Below are positions 42,134-51,467 of a stretch of DNA of 64,000 nucleotides, one piece after another; position 1 is the stretch's first letter, and each line of letters opens with the position of its first letter. The position numbers and the translations under genes are program-made. Origin of the DNA: an uncultured Rhodopila sp. (GTDB taxonomy: Bacteria > Pseudomonadota > Alphaproteobacteria > Acetobacterales > Acetobacteraceae); the NCBI GenBank assembly GCA_903851415.1, contig CAINOE010000019.1, positions 62,001 to 126,000 on the forward strand, written 5' to 3'. The notes below the pieces were generated by a model, which worked only from the letters and a program-made list of their open reading frames with translations, did no database searches and had not been told where the DNA came from.

Positions 42134-43471
42134 TCAGTGTGTCTTGAAGCGCACCGCCTTCATCAACCTGATCACAGCCGCGTCGACGAGATTGGACGGC
42201 TGGACGGCGAGCGGCGCGGTGTGCGCCTTGCGCCGGATGTCGAGCCAGGCGTCATGCACTTCGTCCCAGAGCACGGGAAGATTGGTGAGCATGGTGTCCG
42301 CCTGGTAGGCGGCCTGGAAGCTCGGCGGCGTTAGCGGCTGCACGCCTTCATATCTTGTGATTTCGTCGAGAATCGCCTGCGCCATGACGGCGTAGCCCAC
42401 GATGCTCGGGTGCATTCCGTCCAGTCCCATCAGGCCGCCGCGCCAGCCGGACGTGTTGCCGGCCACCATGTCATTCGACAGAATCTTGTCGCCGATCGGG
42501 ATCGTGGCGCCGTTGTCCTTATGCTTAAAGTCGTACGAACTGATGACCGCATCGATGGGTACGATGTGAATCCGGGCATCCTGCTGCGCCAACTCCCTGA
42601 GCAACGCGTTGACGAGTTGCACCGTCTGGTCGTTCAGCTTCGCCTGTGCGTCGCTCAGGGTGCCATACGTGAACCCGAAGCTGTTCTCGTAGCTGCGGAA
42701 GTAATATTGCTTGGGTTGATCCGCGACGTTCGGTCCGGGCATCAGGTTGGCAACCCCGCTCGGCAGTGGAAGCGCGTTGATGTAGATGTGTTCGACGCCT
42801 TGTACGCCATCTTCCGTCCCGGGCAGGGCGCTCAGACGGCGGATCAGCTCTTTCAGATCCGCCAGGTCGTGCTGGTTGAACGGTCCCGTGTCACCGCCGA
42901 TCCGGCCGGTCGACGGGATCGCATCGAAGCCCATGCTCCAGAGTCCGTTGTTGGCGCCGATGCTGACCAGCAACCGGCGGGGCCGCCGCTGCGTGACGAT
43001 GGCGAGCGGAGACAGTCCCCCGGCCCCGGCGGTGCCGCGGGGATTGAGCAGAAATCGGGTATTGAACGCGAAGAACTGATCGGCGAGGTGACTGTTGATC
43101 CAGTAGAAATCCGGGCCGAGCTGACTGTGCAGGGCGTCGAGTTGCCCCTGGGCCACGTCGGCGGTGCGATTCCAAAGGTCGGCGTACTGGGCTGAGGCGA
43201 TCGCGATGTTATCGAACTGATCGAGTGACGAATGCGGACAGTTGTCCCAAAACTTGATGTTGTCGTGAAGGTCAAAAAGAAATTCAAGACGCTTCAGCCA
43301 TTCCTCCAGATTGATAACAACGTTCCGGGGATAATCAGGGTTGACGAAGTCGGCGAGGCCGAGCGCCCGGGCGACTTGAGCCGGAGCACTCCAGTAAGCG
43401 AGATCTTTGTTGATTGTCAAAGACCGGACGCCGTTGAACAAGGAATCGCCGATCGCCATCATTTCCGGCAT
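42134..43471 (-). CDS. SGNH/GDSL-fold hydrolase-like protein (445 aa)
   Basis: Block I reads MMAIGDSLFNGVRSL at the very N-terminus (GDSL Ser), block III VSIGANNGLWSMGFD (usual GxND is GANN, so the oxyanion Asn is kept but the Asp is not), and block V LDGMHPSIVGYAVMAQAI (Asp and His). This completes a Ser-Asp-His set. There is no signal peptide, which is unusual, as most SGNH esterases are exported. Length 445 is long, with extra segments between blocks I and III. Substrate unknown. Confidence 0.8.
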   Translation of the reverse strand: MPEMMAIGDSLFNGVRSLTINKDLAYWSAPAQVARALGLADFVNPDYPRNVVINLEEWLKRLEFLFDLHDNIKFWDNCPHSSLDQFDNIAIASAQYADLWNRTADVAQGQLDALHSQLGPDFYWINSHLADQFFAFNTRFLLNPRGTAGAGGLSPLAIVTQRRPRRLLVSIGANNGLWSMGFDAIPSTGRIGGDTGPFNQHDLADLKELIRRLSALPGTEDGVQGVEHIYINALPLPSGVANLMPGPNVADQPKQYYFRSYENSFGFTYGTLSDAQAKLNDQTVQLVNALLRELAQQDARIHIVPIDAVISSYDFKHKDNGATIPIGDKILSNDMVAGNTSGWRGGLMGLDGMHPSIVGYAVMAQAILDEITRYEGVQPLTPPSFQAAYQADTMLTNLPVLWDEVHDAWLDIRRKAHTAPLAVQPSNLVDAAVIRLMKAVRFKTH

Positions 43472-44149
43472 CGCATCCTCTCCCGGGGATACTCTGTTTA
43501 CTACGACAGTCCGGTTTGCTTAGCACGCGGAAGTCCGGTACGCAATAGCAAGTATGATGAACGGGGAGTGGACGACCCTGGATCGCCTGCCCGCCGGGCT
43601 GGCGTGCGCAAACGCGACGCTGGCGTCGCGGGACCAAGCCGCCCGGATCGACTGTGCAAGAAGGCTTTCCGGACGGGCGTGAGCTTTTGACATCTTGATC
43701 AAGGCCGCCGCTCGAAGTTTTCCCGCAGTTCATTCAATGCGCGGGCTTCCGTACCCGCCGGGTACTGGTGTACCGGGCAAAAGCACGGTCCGGCTGGATA
43801 ATGAAAAAGAAACAGTTATTTTCTTACGTTCTTTGAGGCCGCAATCGGATTGGCCTTGAACGAAGCGGGCCGGGACACACGCCAGGGGTCCTCCGCGCGA
43901 GATTCCGGGAAATCGTCTGCGATCGGGATCAATGACATGCAATATTCTTTTTCGTCACGATTGCCAGTTATTTGCGCGCCCGAACCGGATGAATGCACAT
44001 CCGCAATAGCACCGCCGTCTGCGGCGCAAGGCAAGCCGGGCCGGATTCGTAGACGCGGAATTATACCACTTTGTTACCGAGGCATCCCACGTCCGCGAAG
44101 CGCCGGGGCCGGCCGCATTCCCGATCCCGGCTTTCGATCGCACTGCGTC
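43472..44149. other. Long intergenic stretch before the sulfotransferase remnant
   Basis: About 680 bp without a well-supported gene. On the minus strand a 40-codon frame from 43938 to 43816 reads MSLIPIADDFPESRAEDPWR and onwards; it is protein-like but has no ribosome-binding site, so I only note it. Other frames are not convincing. AT-rich patches (43800-43835, 43945-43965) could hold promoters for the SGNH gene or for lost genes. Confidence 0.4.
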
Positions 44150-44358
44150 GCAACAAGCGTCAGGATAGCAACCCGGTGCGGACCGTCTCCGGTCTCGGCC
44201 GCGGCGGCACCTCGCTGGCGGCCACGATCCTGTTCAACGCCGGGATCCACATGGACCATCGCCTGGCGGAGGCGGTCTATGACGATCCGGAATTCACCGA
44301 AGCCTTTCCACGCCGGCAAATGCGGTACGTGACTCCCAAGATACTATTGTCCTGTTGA
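44150..44358 (+). pseudogene. Truncated sulfotransferase-like fragment
   Basis: Plus-strand frame around 44174-44358 reads TVSGLGRGGTSLAATILFNA then GIHMDHRLAEAVYDDPEFTE, the PAPS-loop start of sulfotransferases ('G.GRSGTS'). It stops after about 60 residues, and no start or remaining domain follows. The next feature is tRNA-Cys 40 bp away. I read it as the 5' part of a gene cut by a deletion. Confidence 0.6.
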
Positions 44359-44397
44359 TGCGACGCATGCGCCGCCGGGCGCTATACGGCCAGCCAC

Positions 44398-44471
44398 GGT
44401 CCGGTGTCCGAGTGGTTAGGAGCGGGTCTGCAAAACCCGCCAGAGCGGTTCGATTCCGTTACGGACCTCCA
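44398..44471 (+). tRNA. tRNA-Cys(GCA)
   Basis: 74 nt with acceptor arms GGTCCGG/ACGGACC (last pair mismatched), D-arm TGTCCGAGTGGTTAGGAG, anticodon stem-loop CGGGT-CTGCAAA-ACCCG with anticodon GCA, T-loop GGTTCGATTCC and an encoded CCA after T. Located beside a truncated gene; tRNA 3' ends are frequent integration sites, but I found no repeated copy of its end in the window. Confidence 0.93.
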
Positions 44472-44877
44472 TCATCCCGGCTGCCATGGCCATCCGGTCG
44501 TCCAACCGCCGGCAAGAGTGGAGCCGCGGTGGACGGCATGCCCCTTGCCCGCGACGAATGCGCCCCCGGGCCACGAGGCTGCGCTGACAGCAGCAGGAGC
44601 CGCCGGACTGACGTGGCGGGCGAGCCGCGTTCAAGCATTGCTCGGCATGCCCGTCTCCCTGCCGGACATTGCCGCTCTAAAGCCGGCCGAACCGCCCGCC
44701 CCGCTGCCCGGGACGGGAACTGGTGGATGCCACCGGCGCCCGGCGCGCTTCGGCTTCACCGGCAGGCCGCCGTAATGCAGCGGATAGTCGCGCCGATGAT
44801 GTCCGGTTCGTCCATGAGGGGCGGCCACCGAACGGCCCCGTCATTGAAGCGCGGACTCTTCGGTCGCGGCGGGCCAA
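44472..44877. other. Intergenic, no gene recognised
   Basis: About 400 bp between tRNA-Cys and the stop of phaZ. Frames on both strands are Arg/Pro-rich shadows without motifs or ribosome-binding sites. No repeat of the families seen elsewhere in the window is present. Confidence 0.4.
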
Positions 44878-46098
44878 CTAATGGTTGGTCACTTCGATCA
44901 TCGCCCGTACCCGCGGGTAGATTTCCCGGGCCCAGCGCGACCCGCTGAAGACGCCGTAATGGCCGACACCGGCCTGAAGATGGTGCCGCTTCTGGCTGTT
45001 GCGAAGTCCGCTGCAGAGATCCAGCGCCGCCATCGTCTGCCCGATGGCGCAAATGTCGTCGCGCTCCCCCTCGACGGTCAGCAAGGCGGTGCGGTGGATC
45101 GCCTCCGGCCGCACCGGCTGCCCGTGCCAGGTCAGCTTGCCGAGCGGCAGATCGTGGTCCTGGAACACTTTCTGCACGGTCTCCAGATAGAACTCCGCCG
45201 GCAGGTCCATCACCGCGTTGTATTCCTCGTAGAATTTGCGGTGCGCGTCGGCGGCCACGACATCGCCGCAGGCCAGCGCGCGGTATTGGGCCATGTGCGC
45301 GTTGATATGGCGGTCCAGGTTCATCGACATGAACGCCGTCAACTGCAGGAACCCCGGGTAGACGCGGCGGAACGCGCCGGGGTATCGCCACGGCACCTTG
45401 GCGATCAGTTTCTTTTCGAACCACTCGATCGAGTGGCCCTTCGCCAGCTCATTCACCTTCGTCGGATTTTGCCGCGTATCGATCGGCCCCGCCATCAGCG
45501 TCAGGCTGCGCGGCTGAGCACGGTTGTGGGTTTCGGCCATGACGGCGGTCGCAGCCAGCGCGGCAACGCATGGCTGGCATACCGCTACCATGTGGCTGCC
45601 TTCGCCGATGACCTCCATGAAGCGGATCATGTGGTCAACGTATTCGTCGAACCCGAAGGTTCCCTCGGACAGCGGAACGTCCCGGGCATTCTTCCAGTCG
45701 GTGATATACACATCGTGATCGGGCAGCAGAACCGCGACGGTGCCGCGCAGCAATGTCGCGAAATGCCCGGACATCGGCGCCACGACCAGAACCCTCGGTT
45801 GCTGGACCTCGCTGTCCTTGCGGAACCGCAGCAGCGTGCCGAACGGCGTTTCCAGGCGGGATTCCTCGGTTACCCCGACGACATCGTTGCCCATCTTGAC
45901 GGTGCGGAAGCCGTAATCCGGCCGCTGATGGGTCAGGCCGCCCTCCGACATCATCGTCAGCGCCGCGCCCAGCTGCCGCAGAGGCGCGGGGGTGTACTGC
46001 CCAAGGTCCATTGATTTGGCTACGCCAGCCCCTAGTTTGGCAAGCTGGCGAGCGGGAAACAGCAGATCGGCCTGCGCCTGGTAAATTTTGTAAATCAT
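44878..46098 (-). CDS. phaZ: Intracellular polyhydroxyalkanoate depolymerase (406 aa)
   Basis: Mobilises stored PHB/PHA granules. Conserved beginning MIYKIYQAQADLLFPARQLA, then VVAPMSGHFATLLRGTVAVL, DVYITDWKNARDVPL, and the nucleophile region MVAVCQPCVAALAA where Cys (about residue 174) replaces Ser, as in class PhaZa1 enzymes. Later YNAVMDLPAEFYLETVQKVF and HYGVFSGSRWAREIYPRV, with the catalytic His. Length near 410-420 as expected. ATG 46098 follows GGCAGGCA; an upstream TTG (46134) is less likely. Divergent from the GST gene. Confidence 0.93.
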   Translation of the reverse strand: MIYKIYQAQADLLFPARQLAKLGAGVAKSMDLGQYTPAPLRQLGAALTMMSEGGLTHQRPDYGFRTVKMGNDVVGVTEESRLETPFGTLLRFRKDSEVQQPRVLVVAPMSGHFATLLRGTVAVLLPDHDVYITDWKNARDVPLSEGTFGFDEYVDHMIRFMEVIGEGSHMVAVCQPCVAALAATAVMAETHNRAQPRSLTLMAGPIDTRQNPTKVNELAKGHSIEWFEKKLIAKVPWRYPGAFRRVYPGFLQLTAFMSMNLDRHINAHMAQYRALACGDVVAADAHRKFYEEYNAVMDLPAEFYLETVQKVFQDHDLPLGKLTWHGQPVRPEAIHRTALLTVEGERDDICAIGQTMAALDLCSGLRNSQKRHHLQAGVGHYGVFSGSRWAREIYPRVRAMIEVTNH

Positions 46099-46254
46099 TG
46101 CCTGCCGCGTAGCGCCATCCTTGTCATTGAGCAATCTCTATCATTCCCGGACGTATGTCATTAGAATGTCGCCTGCATCGCAAAGCCTCGCCATCACATC
46201 GAAGCTGTTGCTATATTGCGCAGCAGCATGCCAGCAGGATCAGGGGTTGTCACT

Positions 46255-46911
46255 ATGGCGGGAGCCACGCTTCTCATAAGCAGTAAAAATTATTCCTCAT
46301 GGTCGCTGCGCGGGCACCTTCTGGTGCGGCTTGCAGGCCTGGCGTTCGAGGAAAAGGTCGTCGATCTCGACGACCCGGTGAACCGCAAGGAGCTGCTGAT
46401 GCAGTCCTCCTCGATCCGGATTCCGGCGCTGATGCATGACGATGTCGTGATCTGGGACACCATCGCGATCGCCGAGTATCTGAACGAAATGTTTCCGAAT
46501 GCGGGGATGTTGCCGTCCGAGCGGGGCGCTCGTGCACGGTGCCGCTCGATCTCGGGGGAGATGCATTCCGGCTTCGCTGTTCTGCGCGAGGCGCTGCCGA
46601 TGAACCTGCGCATCTTCCGCCCGCGCTTCGCCATCTGGTCCGCCGTGCAGGCGGACATCGACCGCATCACGGAAATTTGGCGGGAGTGCCTTTCCACCTG
46701 GAAAGGCCCCTGGCTGTTCGGCGCCAAACCCACCATCGCCGACGCAATGTATGCCCCGGTCGTGACCCGCTTCCGCAGCTATGACGTGAAGATGGACAAG
46801 GTCTGCGAGGCCTATTGCCAGCAGATCACGGCGTGGCCCGAAATGAAAGAATGGTTCGCCGCCGCTCAGCGCGAGCCGGAGCAGATCGACGAACTCGACA
46901 TAGAATTTTAG
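46255..46911 (+). CDS. Glutathione S-transferase family protein (218 aa)
   Basis: N-terminal thioredoxin-like domain: TLLISSKNYSSWSLRGHLLV (Ser-rich active-site loop), IRIPALMHDDVVIWDTIAIAEYL (the cis-Pro and Glu/Ser glutathione-binding region). C-terminal helical domain from about 95 (KGPWLFGAKPTIADAMYAPV). The pattern fits bacterial Beta/Zeta-like GSTs. ATG 46255 is chosen; earlier in-frame starts at 46216 and 46228 would add a non-conserved stretch. A rho-independent terminator follows. Confidence 0.88.
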   Translation: MAGATLLISSKNYSSWSLRGHLLVRLAGLAFEEKVVDLDDPVNRKELLMQSSSIRIPALMHDDVVIWDTIAIAEYLNEMFPNAGMLPSERGARARCRSISGEMHSGFAVLREALPMNLRIFRPRFAIWSAVQADIDRITEIWRECLSTWKGPWLFGAKPTIADAMYAPVVTRFRSYDVKMDKVCEAYCQQITAWPEMKEWFAAAQREPEQIDELDIEF

Positions 46912-46926
46912 CCCCCACCGGAAGGA

Positions 46927-46947
46927 CCCTCCCACAGGGAGGGTTTT
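46927..46947. terminator. Rho-independent terminator after the GST gene
   Basis: CCCTCCC-ACA-GGGAGGG followed by TTTT: a 7-bp GC-only stem with a 3-base loop, 15 bp after the GST stop and 11 bp before the stop of the convergent YciF-like gene. The T-run favours the plus strand. Confidence 0.85.
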
Positions 46948-46957
46948 CCCGGGGTGA

Positions 46958-47476
46958 TCAGCGGCCTGCCGTGACGCCCGCCTCCGACCGGCTCACGAAC
47001 GTCCGGGTTGTTTCGGCCAGGTGATCGTCGATCCATGCCGCCATCGCCTCCTCCTCGGCCAGCGACTGCCGCAACGCCGCTTCCGCGGCGGCGTGGCCGG
47101 TCAGATCGGCCAAAGTCAGCAGCGACTTGTAGGCCGCGATCTCGAAGTGCTCGAACGCGAAGTTCGCGAGGGTGTTCTTGATCACCTCGTCGGAGGCCGG
47201 GGTATGCGCCAACGCCGCGACGTTCCCCATGAACGACATCATCGTGTCCTTGATCCCCGATTCAGTGGTGCCGAACTGCCCCAGCAATTCCTCGAGCCGG
47301 CGCGCCTGCTGCTGCGATTCCGCCACATGCCGGCGCATGCGGTCAGCCATTTCCGGGTAGTTCTCCAGCCGCCCGATCTGCCGCTCCAGCAGTTCGATGG
47401 CCTGATTTTCGACCGCGTGCTGGTTGCGCAGACCGGTGAGATAGATCGATTGTGCCTTTTCGCTGGTTCCGCTCAT
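46958..47476 (-). CDS. YciE/YciF-like ferritin-fold (DUF892) protein (172 aa)
   Basis: Four-helix ferritin-like protein of the stress-induced YciF group: IYLTGLRNQHAVENQAIELL, ESQQQARRLEELL, FAFEHFEIAAYKSLLTLAD and RQSLAEEEAMAAWIDDHL, which hold Glu and His residues in a di-iron arrangement. Role in oxidative or osmotic stress is inferred. ATG 47476 has AGGAG 6 bp upstream. Confidence 0.85.
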   Translation of the reverse strand: MSGTSEKAQSIYLTGLRNQHAVENQAIELLERQIGRLENYPEMADRMRRHVAESQQQARRLEELLGQFGTTESGIKDTMMSFMGNVAALAHTPASDEVIKNTLANFAFEHFEIAAYKSLLTLADLTGHAAAEAALRQSLAEEEAMAAWIDDHLAETTRTFVSRSEAGVTAGR

Positions 47477-47628
47477 CAACGTTCTCCTGTTGTGTCCACG
47501 GACTCAACGATGTGCCCGGGCCTCAGATGCATGGATTTTCGGCAATGACACCGGGCGGCGACACTCCTGCACCTCTTTTTCCTTGCCGGACTCGACCGCA
47601 TCGTTGTCACGACGACCGCGCCTCTGAT

Positions 47629-47706
47629 CGTCATGGCCCGGATTGTCCGGGACACCTGCAGCGGCACATGCGGATATGGATGGCCCGAACAAGCCGGGCC
47701 ATGACG
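47629..47706. repeat. Palindromic repeat with GTCATGGCCCGG ends
   Basis: CGTCATGGCCCGGATTGTCC (47629-47648) plus GGGACACC is mirrored by ATGGCCCGAACAAGCCGGGC plus CATGACGG (to 47706). It lies in the 278-bp gap between the YciF-like gene and the CtpA-like protease; the gap shows no gene. Confidence 0.7.
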
Positions 47707-47754
47707 GCTGGGGAGAACGCCGTGCTCCGCGGCGGCGGAACCGCTGCGTGATCG

Positions 47755-49272
47755 CTACCGGTCCACCATCGGCGGCAGCAACGCGGCCGCATAGGCCGCC
47801 GGGTTGGCGATCAGCGACCGCGCCGCTTCGAGATCCGTGACCCGTCCCTCCGCGCCCGGGCATGGCGCGCGAATCTCCAGCACATCCGATGCCGGAACGG
47901 GCGCCCGAGCAGCCCGCTCGCGCCTGAGCGCTTCGATCATCGGCTGAAATCCGGCCGACAACATGGAAAGCTGCCGGTTCAGCACCTCCGTTCCCAGGCT
48001 TGTGCAGACCTGAGGCAGGACACCCAGGCCTTGCAGCGGCCAGCCCAGCGGCGCCAGCACGCGGCTCCAGGTGATGAACAGGTCGCCGCCATCCGGCAGC
48101 GGATCGATCGTCTGCACCAGCCCTTTCCCGACCGTTGAACTGCCGACGACCACGGCGCGCCCCCGATCCGCCAGAGCCGCGGCGAGTATTTCGGCGGAAC
48201 TGGCGGTGCGGCCGTCGACCAGGATGATCAGCGGCACGTTTTCCGCGAGTTCGCCCTCGGTTGACCGCCAGATATGATTGGCCTCCTGGTCGCGGCCCGT
48301 GGTGATCGCGACCACGCCCGCCGGCAGGAACGTGTCCGCCGCGGTCACCGCCTGCCGCAGCAGCCCGCCGCGATTGTCCCGCAAATCCAGCACGATGCCA
48401 TGCACCGGACGGGGCTCGGACAGCGCGTCCTGCACCGACAGCGCCAGATGCGAGGCCGTGGTCCCGCTGAAACTGGTGATTCGCAGCACCAGCACATCTG
48501 CCACGCGTTCTGCGAAAACCGTCTCCGGGGCCACCATGACGCGGATCATCTGAGCATCCCGCGTGCGCCCGTCCCGGCCGCGCCAGGTCACGGTCACCGC
48601 GGACCCATCGGCGCCCGACAGCAGGGCGCCGATGGTGGCCGGATCCTGATCCCGGGTTTGTTGGCCGTCGATCGCCAACAGGAAGTCGCCGGGGTGGATC
48701 CCGGCAATCGCGGCCGGACTGTCGCGAACGACGGCGCGCACGTCCACCATCCGGCCGCGCAGTCCCACCGTCAGTCCCAGTCCGGCCCGACCCGCGCGGC
48801 GGGCGCGGTCTTCGCCCGCCTGGTCCGGCGCCACGTATCGGGAATACGGGTCAAGACGCCCCAGCATCTCATCGAAGAAGCCCTGGATGACGCCCTGCGT
48901 CCCGGCCCGGCGCAGCAGAGCCGATACCTGGTAGCCGGCCGCGCTGACCGCCACGGCAGTCCTCGCCCATGCCGTCGCCGTATCATCCTTCGGCGCTGCG
49001 ACCTCCAGCACAATCTCGCCCTGGCGGAACAACTGCAGGTGCGAGTCCCGGATGCCGATGCGCAGCGCGGGATCAAGAGTGGTCAGGCCCTGCAGGCCCC
49101 ACACCGTCAGTTGCGGGACCGACACCGGATCGAGGATGCGCGGCGCCATGAATGCAAGCGCCTCGGCGTAGACGGCGGTCATACGCTCCTGGTCGAGGCC
49201 GGCGCTCGGAAGGGACTGCGCCTGCGCCCGGCCGAACGCAAACAGCACCAGCAGGAAACCGATCCGGATCAC
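47755..49272 (-). CDS. S41-family C-terminal processing peptidase, CtpA-like (505 aa)
   Basis: Signal peptide IRIGFLLVLFAFGRAQAQ, then a PDZ domain (AGLGLTVGLRGRMVDVRAVV; GIHPGDFLLAIDG) and an S41 protease domain: GIVLDLRDNRGGLLRQAVTA, then VPLIILVDGRTASSAEILAA with the catalytic Ser, and VGSSTVGKGLVQT with the catalytic Lys. It would process or degrade periplasmic proteins. Its ATG overlaps the rnr stop by 4 bp, so it is co-translated with RNase R. Confidence 0.88.
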   Translation of the reverse strand: MIRIGFLLVLFAFGRAQAQSLPSAGLDQERMTAVYAEALAFMAPRILDPVSVPQLTVWGLQGLTTLDPALRIGIRDSHLQLFRQGEIVLEVAAPKDDTATAWARTAVAVSAAGYQVSALLRRAGTQGVIQGFFDEMLGRLDPYSRYVAPDQAGEDRARRAGRAGLGLTVGLRGRMVDVRAVVRDSPAAIAGIHPGDFLLAIDGQQTRDQDPATIGALLSGADGSAVTVTWRGRDGRTRDAQMIRVMVAPETVFAERVADVLVLRITSFSGTTASHLALSVQDALSEPRPVHGIVLDLRDNRGGLLRQAVTAADTFLPAGVVAITTGRDQEANHIWRSTEGELAENVPLIILVDGRTASSAEILAAALADRGRAVVVGSSTVGKGLVQTIDPLPDGGDLFITWSRVLAPLGWPLQGLGVLPQVCTSLGTEVLNRQLSMLSAGFQPMIEALRRERAARAPVPASDVLEIRAPCPGAEGRVTDLEAARSLIANPAAYAAALLPPMVDR

Positions 49273-51368
49273 GAGAAGCGGGGCCGTTTCCCTGACGGAC
49301 TGGCCGGATACCTGCCCTTCGGCCCTGATGCCCGTGCGGCGGCACGGTCCTGCAGGACATGGAAGACCATGCTGCCGGTGACCGCATTCGCTTCCGACAA
49401 AAGCACCTCGACCTCCTGTGCCAGGCGATACACCTGCTGCGTGCGGCGGCCTGTCACGGTCTGCTCCCGCTCATCATACTGCCAAAAATCGTCCGGCAAG
49501 GTTGCAAAGGGGACGATACCGCTTGCCCCGGTCTCTGTGACCGTGACGAACAGCCCGAAACGAGTCACGCCCGATATGCGGGCGTTGAACCGCTGGCCGA
49601 TCTTATCAGACATGAAGGCGGTTAGGTAACGGTCGATCGCTTCGCGTTCCGCCGCCTGGGCGCGCCGCTCGGTTTCGGTGATGCGTTCGCCGGTCTCCGC
49701 GAACGCCTCGACCTCCCCGGCGGTCAGCCCGTCCTCCCCCATTTTCAGTCCCCGTATCAGTCCCCGGTGCACGAGCAGATCAGCATACCTTCGTATGGGA
49801 CTGGTGAAATGCCCGTAGCGTGCCAGGGCGAGGCCGAAATGACCAATATTGTCAGGGCTGTAGGCCGCCTGCGACTGGCTGCGCAACATCACCTCGTTGA
49901 CCACCTGCGCTTCCGGCGTATCGGCGAACCGGCGCAGCACGCGGTCCAGGTCGCGTGGGTGCAGCAGGTTGGACGCCGATAAAGAGACACCGAGTGTTGC
50001 CAGAAAAGCACGCAGCGATTCGAGTTTTTCCTCCGACGGCGGCGCGTGGACGCGGAACATGCAGGGTTGGTGCAGCCGTTCCAGTTCCTCGGCGGCGGCG
50101 ACATTCGCCAGCACCATGAACTCCTCGATCAGCCGGTGGCTGTCGAGGCGCGGACGCGGCGCCACGCTCAACACATGGCCAATGTCGTCCAGCACGACCT
50201 TCCGCTCCGACAGATCCAGGTCGAGCGCGCCGCGTTCCAGCCGGGCGGCCAGCAAGGCGTTGTATGCGGCATAGAGGTGCACCAGCGGAACGCCGATATC
50301 GTCTTGCGCATCGTGCGCCGCCTGGACCGCCTCATAGGTCAGGCGCGCGGCGCTGCGCATCAGGCCGCGGCCGAAGCGATGCGCGGTCTTCCGGCCGGAG
50401 CGGTCGATCCGCATCTCGACGAACAGGCATCCGCGGTCTTCGTTCGGGCGCAGGCTGCACCAGCCATTGGACAGTGCTTCGGGCAGCATCGGCACAACAC
50501 GGTCGGGGAAATAGACGCTGTTGCCGCGGTGGCTCGCCGCGCGGTCCAGCGGCGAGCCCGGGCGGACGTAATGCGCGACGTCGGCGATGGCGACGACAAG
50601 GCGAAATCCGCCGGGCTGGTCAGGGTCCGGTTCGGCGAAGACCGCGTCATCGAAGTCGCGCGCATCGGCACCGTCTATGGTGATCAGCTTGAGCCCACGC
50701 AGGTCGGTGCGGCTGCCGAGCGGCGTCGCTCCGGCGTGCTCGGCCTCCTCCAGCGCGGCTTCCGAAAAAGTCTGCGGGATGTCGTGCGTGTGGATCGCGA
50801 TCAGGCTGATCGAGCGGGCATCGCCGAGCTTGCCCAACCGCTCGACCACCCGGGCGGGCTTCAGGCCAAGGTGCTGGTTGCCGGCGACCGGTTCGGCGAC
50901 GACGATCTCATCCGGTTCGGCGCCGGCATCCTGGCCGTGCGGCACGCTCCACTCGGCCTTGGATCGCCGATCGGTCGGGACGATGCGGTTCTCGAGACGT
51001 CCGCGCTTGAAGATGCCGAGGATTCGGCCCGGGGTTTCGCTGATGCGGCGCAGCGTGCGTCCGTCGTAGCGGCCGGGGCCGAAAGGCTTCAGCCGCGCGA
51101 GCACGCGTTCGCCAGGGGCCAGCGCGGGGGTGCCGTGCTTTTCGGGCGTCATCCGAATTTGTGGCGGCGGTCCGTCGTTGCGGTCCCACTCCACCGGGCG
51201 GGCCAGGGCGTCGCCGTCGGAATCGATGCCGACGATCTGCACGACGGCTTCATCCGGCAGCCGGACGGGTGCGAGCGACGCGCGTTCGAACTCTTCCGGC
51301 CGTAGATTTCGTTTGAAGGTGCCGTCCCGCGGGACAGACTTACCCCGGTGCTTGATGCGTTTCGCCAC
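49269..51368 (-). CDS. rnr: Ribonuclease R (699 aa)
   Basis: Processive 3'-5' exoribonuclease that degrades structured RNA. An N-terminal cold-shock-type region (about 50-200) precedes the RNB domain with TIDGADARDFDDAVFAE (metal-binding Asp cluster), VVAIADVAHYVRPGSPLDRA, RGNSVYFPDRVVPMLPEALS, FTSPIRRYADLLVHRGLI and a C-terminal S1 domain (ARISGVTRFGLFVTVTETGA). Shorter than E. coli RNase R (813) but of normal alphaproteobacterial type. Immediately upstream of the CtpA-like gene. Confidence 0.95.
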   Translation of the reverse strand: MAKRIKHRGKSVPRDGTFKRNLRPEEFERASLAPVRLPDEAVVQIVGIDSDGDALARPVEWDRNDGPPPQIRMTPEKHGTPALAPGERVLARLKPFGPGRYDGRTLRRISETPGRILGIFKRGRLENRIVPTDRRSKAEWSVPHGQDAGAEPDEIVVAEPVAGNQHLGLKPARVVERLGKLGDARSISLIAIHTHDIPQTFSEAALEEAEHAGATPLGSRTDLRGLKLITIDGADARDFDDAVFAEPDPDQPGGFRLVVAIADVAHYVRPGSPLDRAASHRGNSVYFPDRVVPMLPEALSNGWCSLRPNEDRGCLFVEMRIDRSGRKTAHRFGRGLMRSAARLTYEAVQAAHDAQDDIGVPLVHLYAAYNALLAARLERGALDLDLSERKVVLDDIGHVLSVAPRPRLDSHRLIEEFMVLANVAAAEELERLHQPCMFRVHAPPSEEKLESLRAFLATLGVSLSASNLLHPRDLDRVLRRFADTPEAQVVNEVMLRSQSQAAYSPDNIGHFGLALARYGHFTSPIRRYADLLVHRGLIRGLKMGEDGLTAGEVEAFAETGERITETERRAQAAEREAIDRYLTAFMSDKIGQRFNARISGVTRFGLFVTVTETGASGIVPFATLPDDFWQYDEREQTVTGRRTQQVYRLAQEVEVLLSEANAVTGSMVFHVLQDRAAARASGPKGRYPASPSGKRPRFS

Positions 51369-51467
51369 TGTTTTGCGACCGCGACTCTGTGCGGATCAAA
51401 CTGACACACCCGGGGGATTTGCGCCACGATAACCGGAGAAGCGTCCCGAACGGGTTTCTCCGCAATC

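Noticed and set aside
43520..43702. 60-codon minus-strand ORF
   Set aside because: No ribosome-binding site and low-complexity composition; likely noise.
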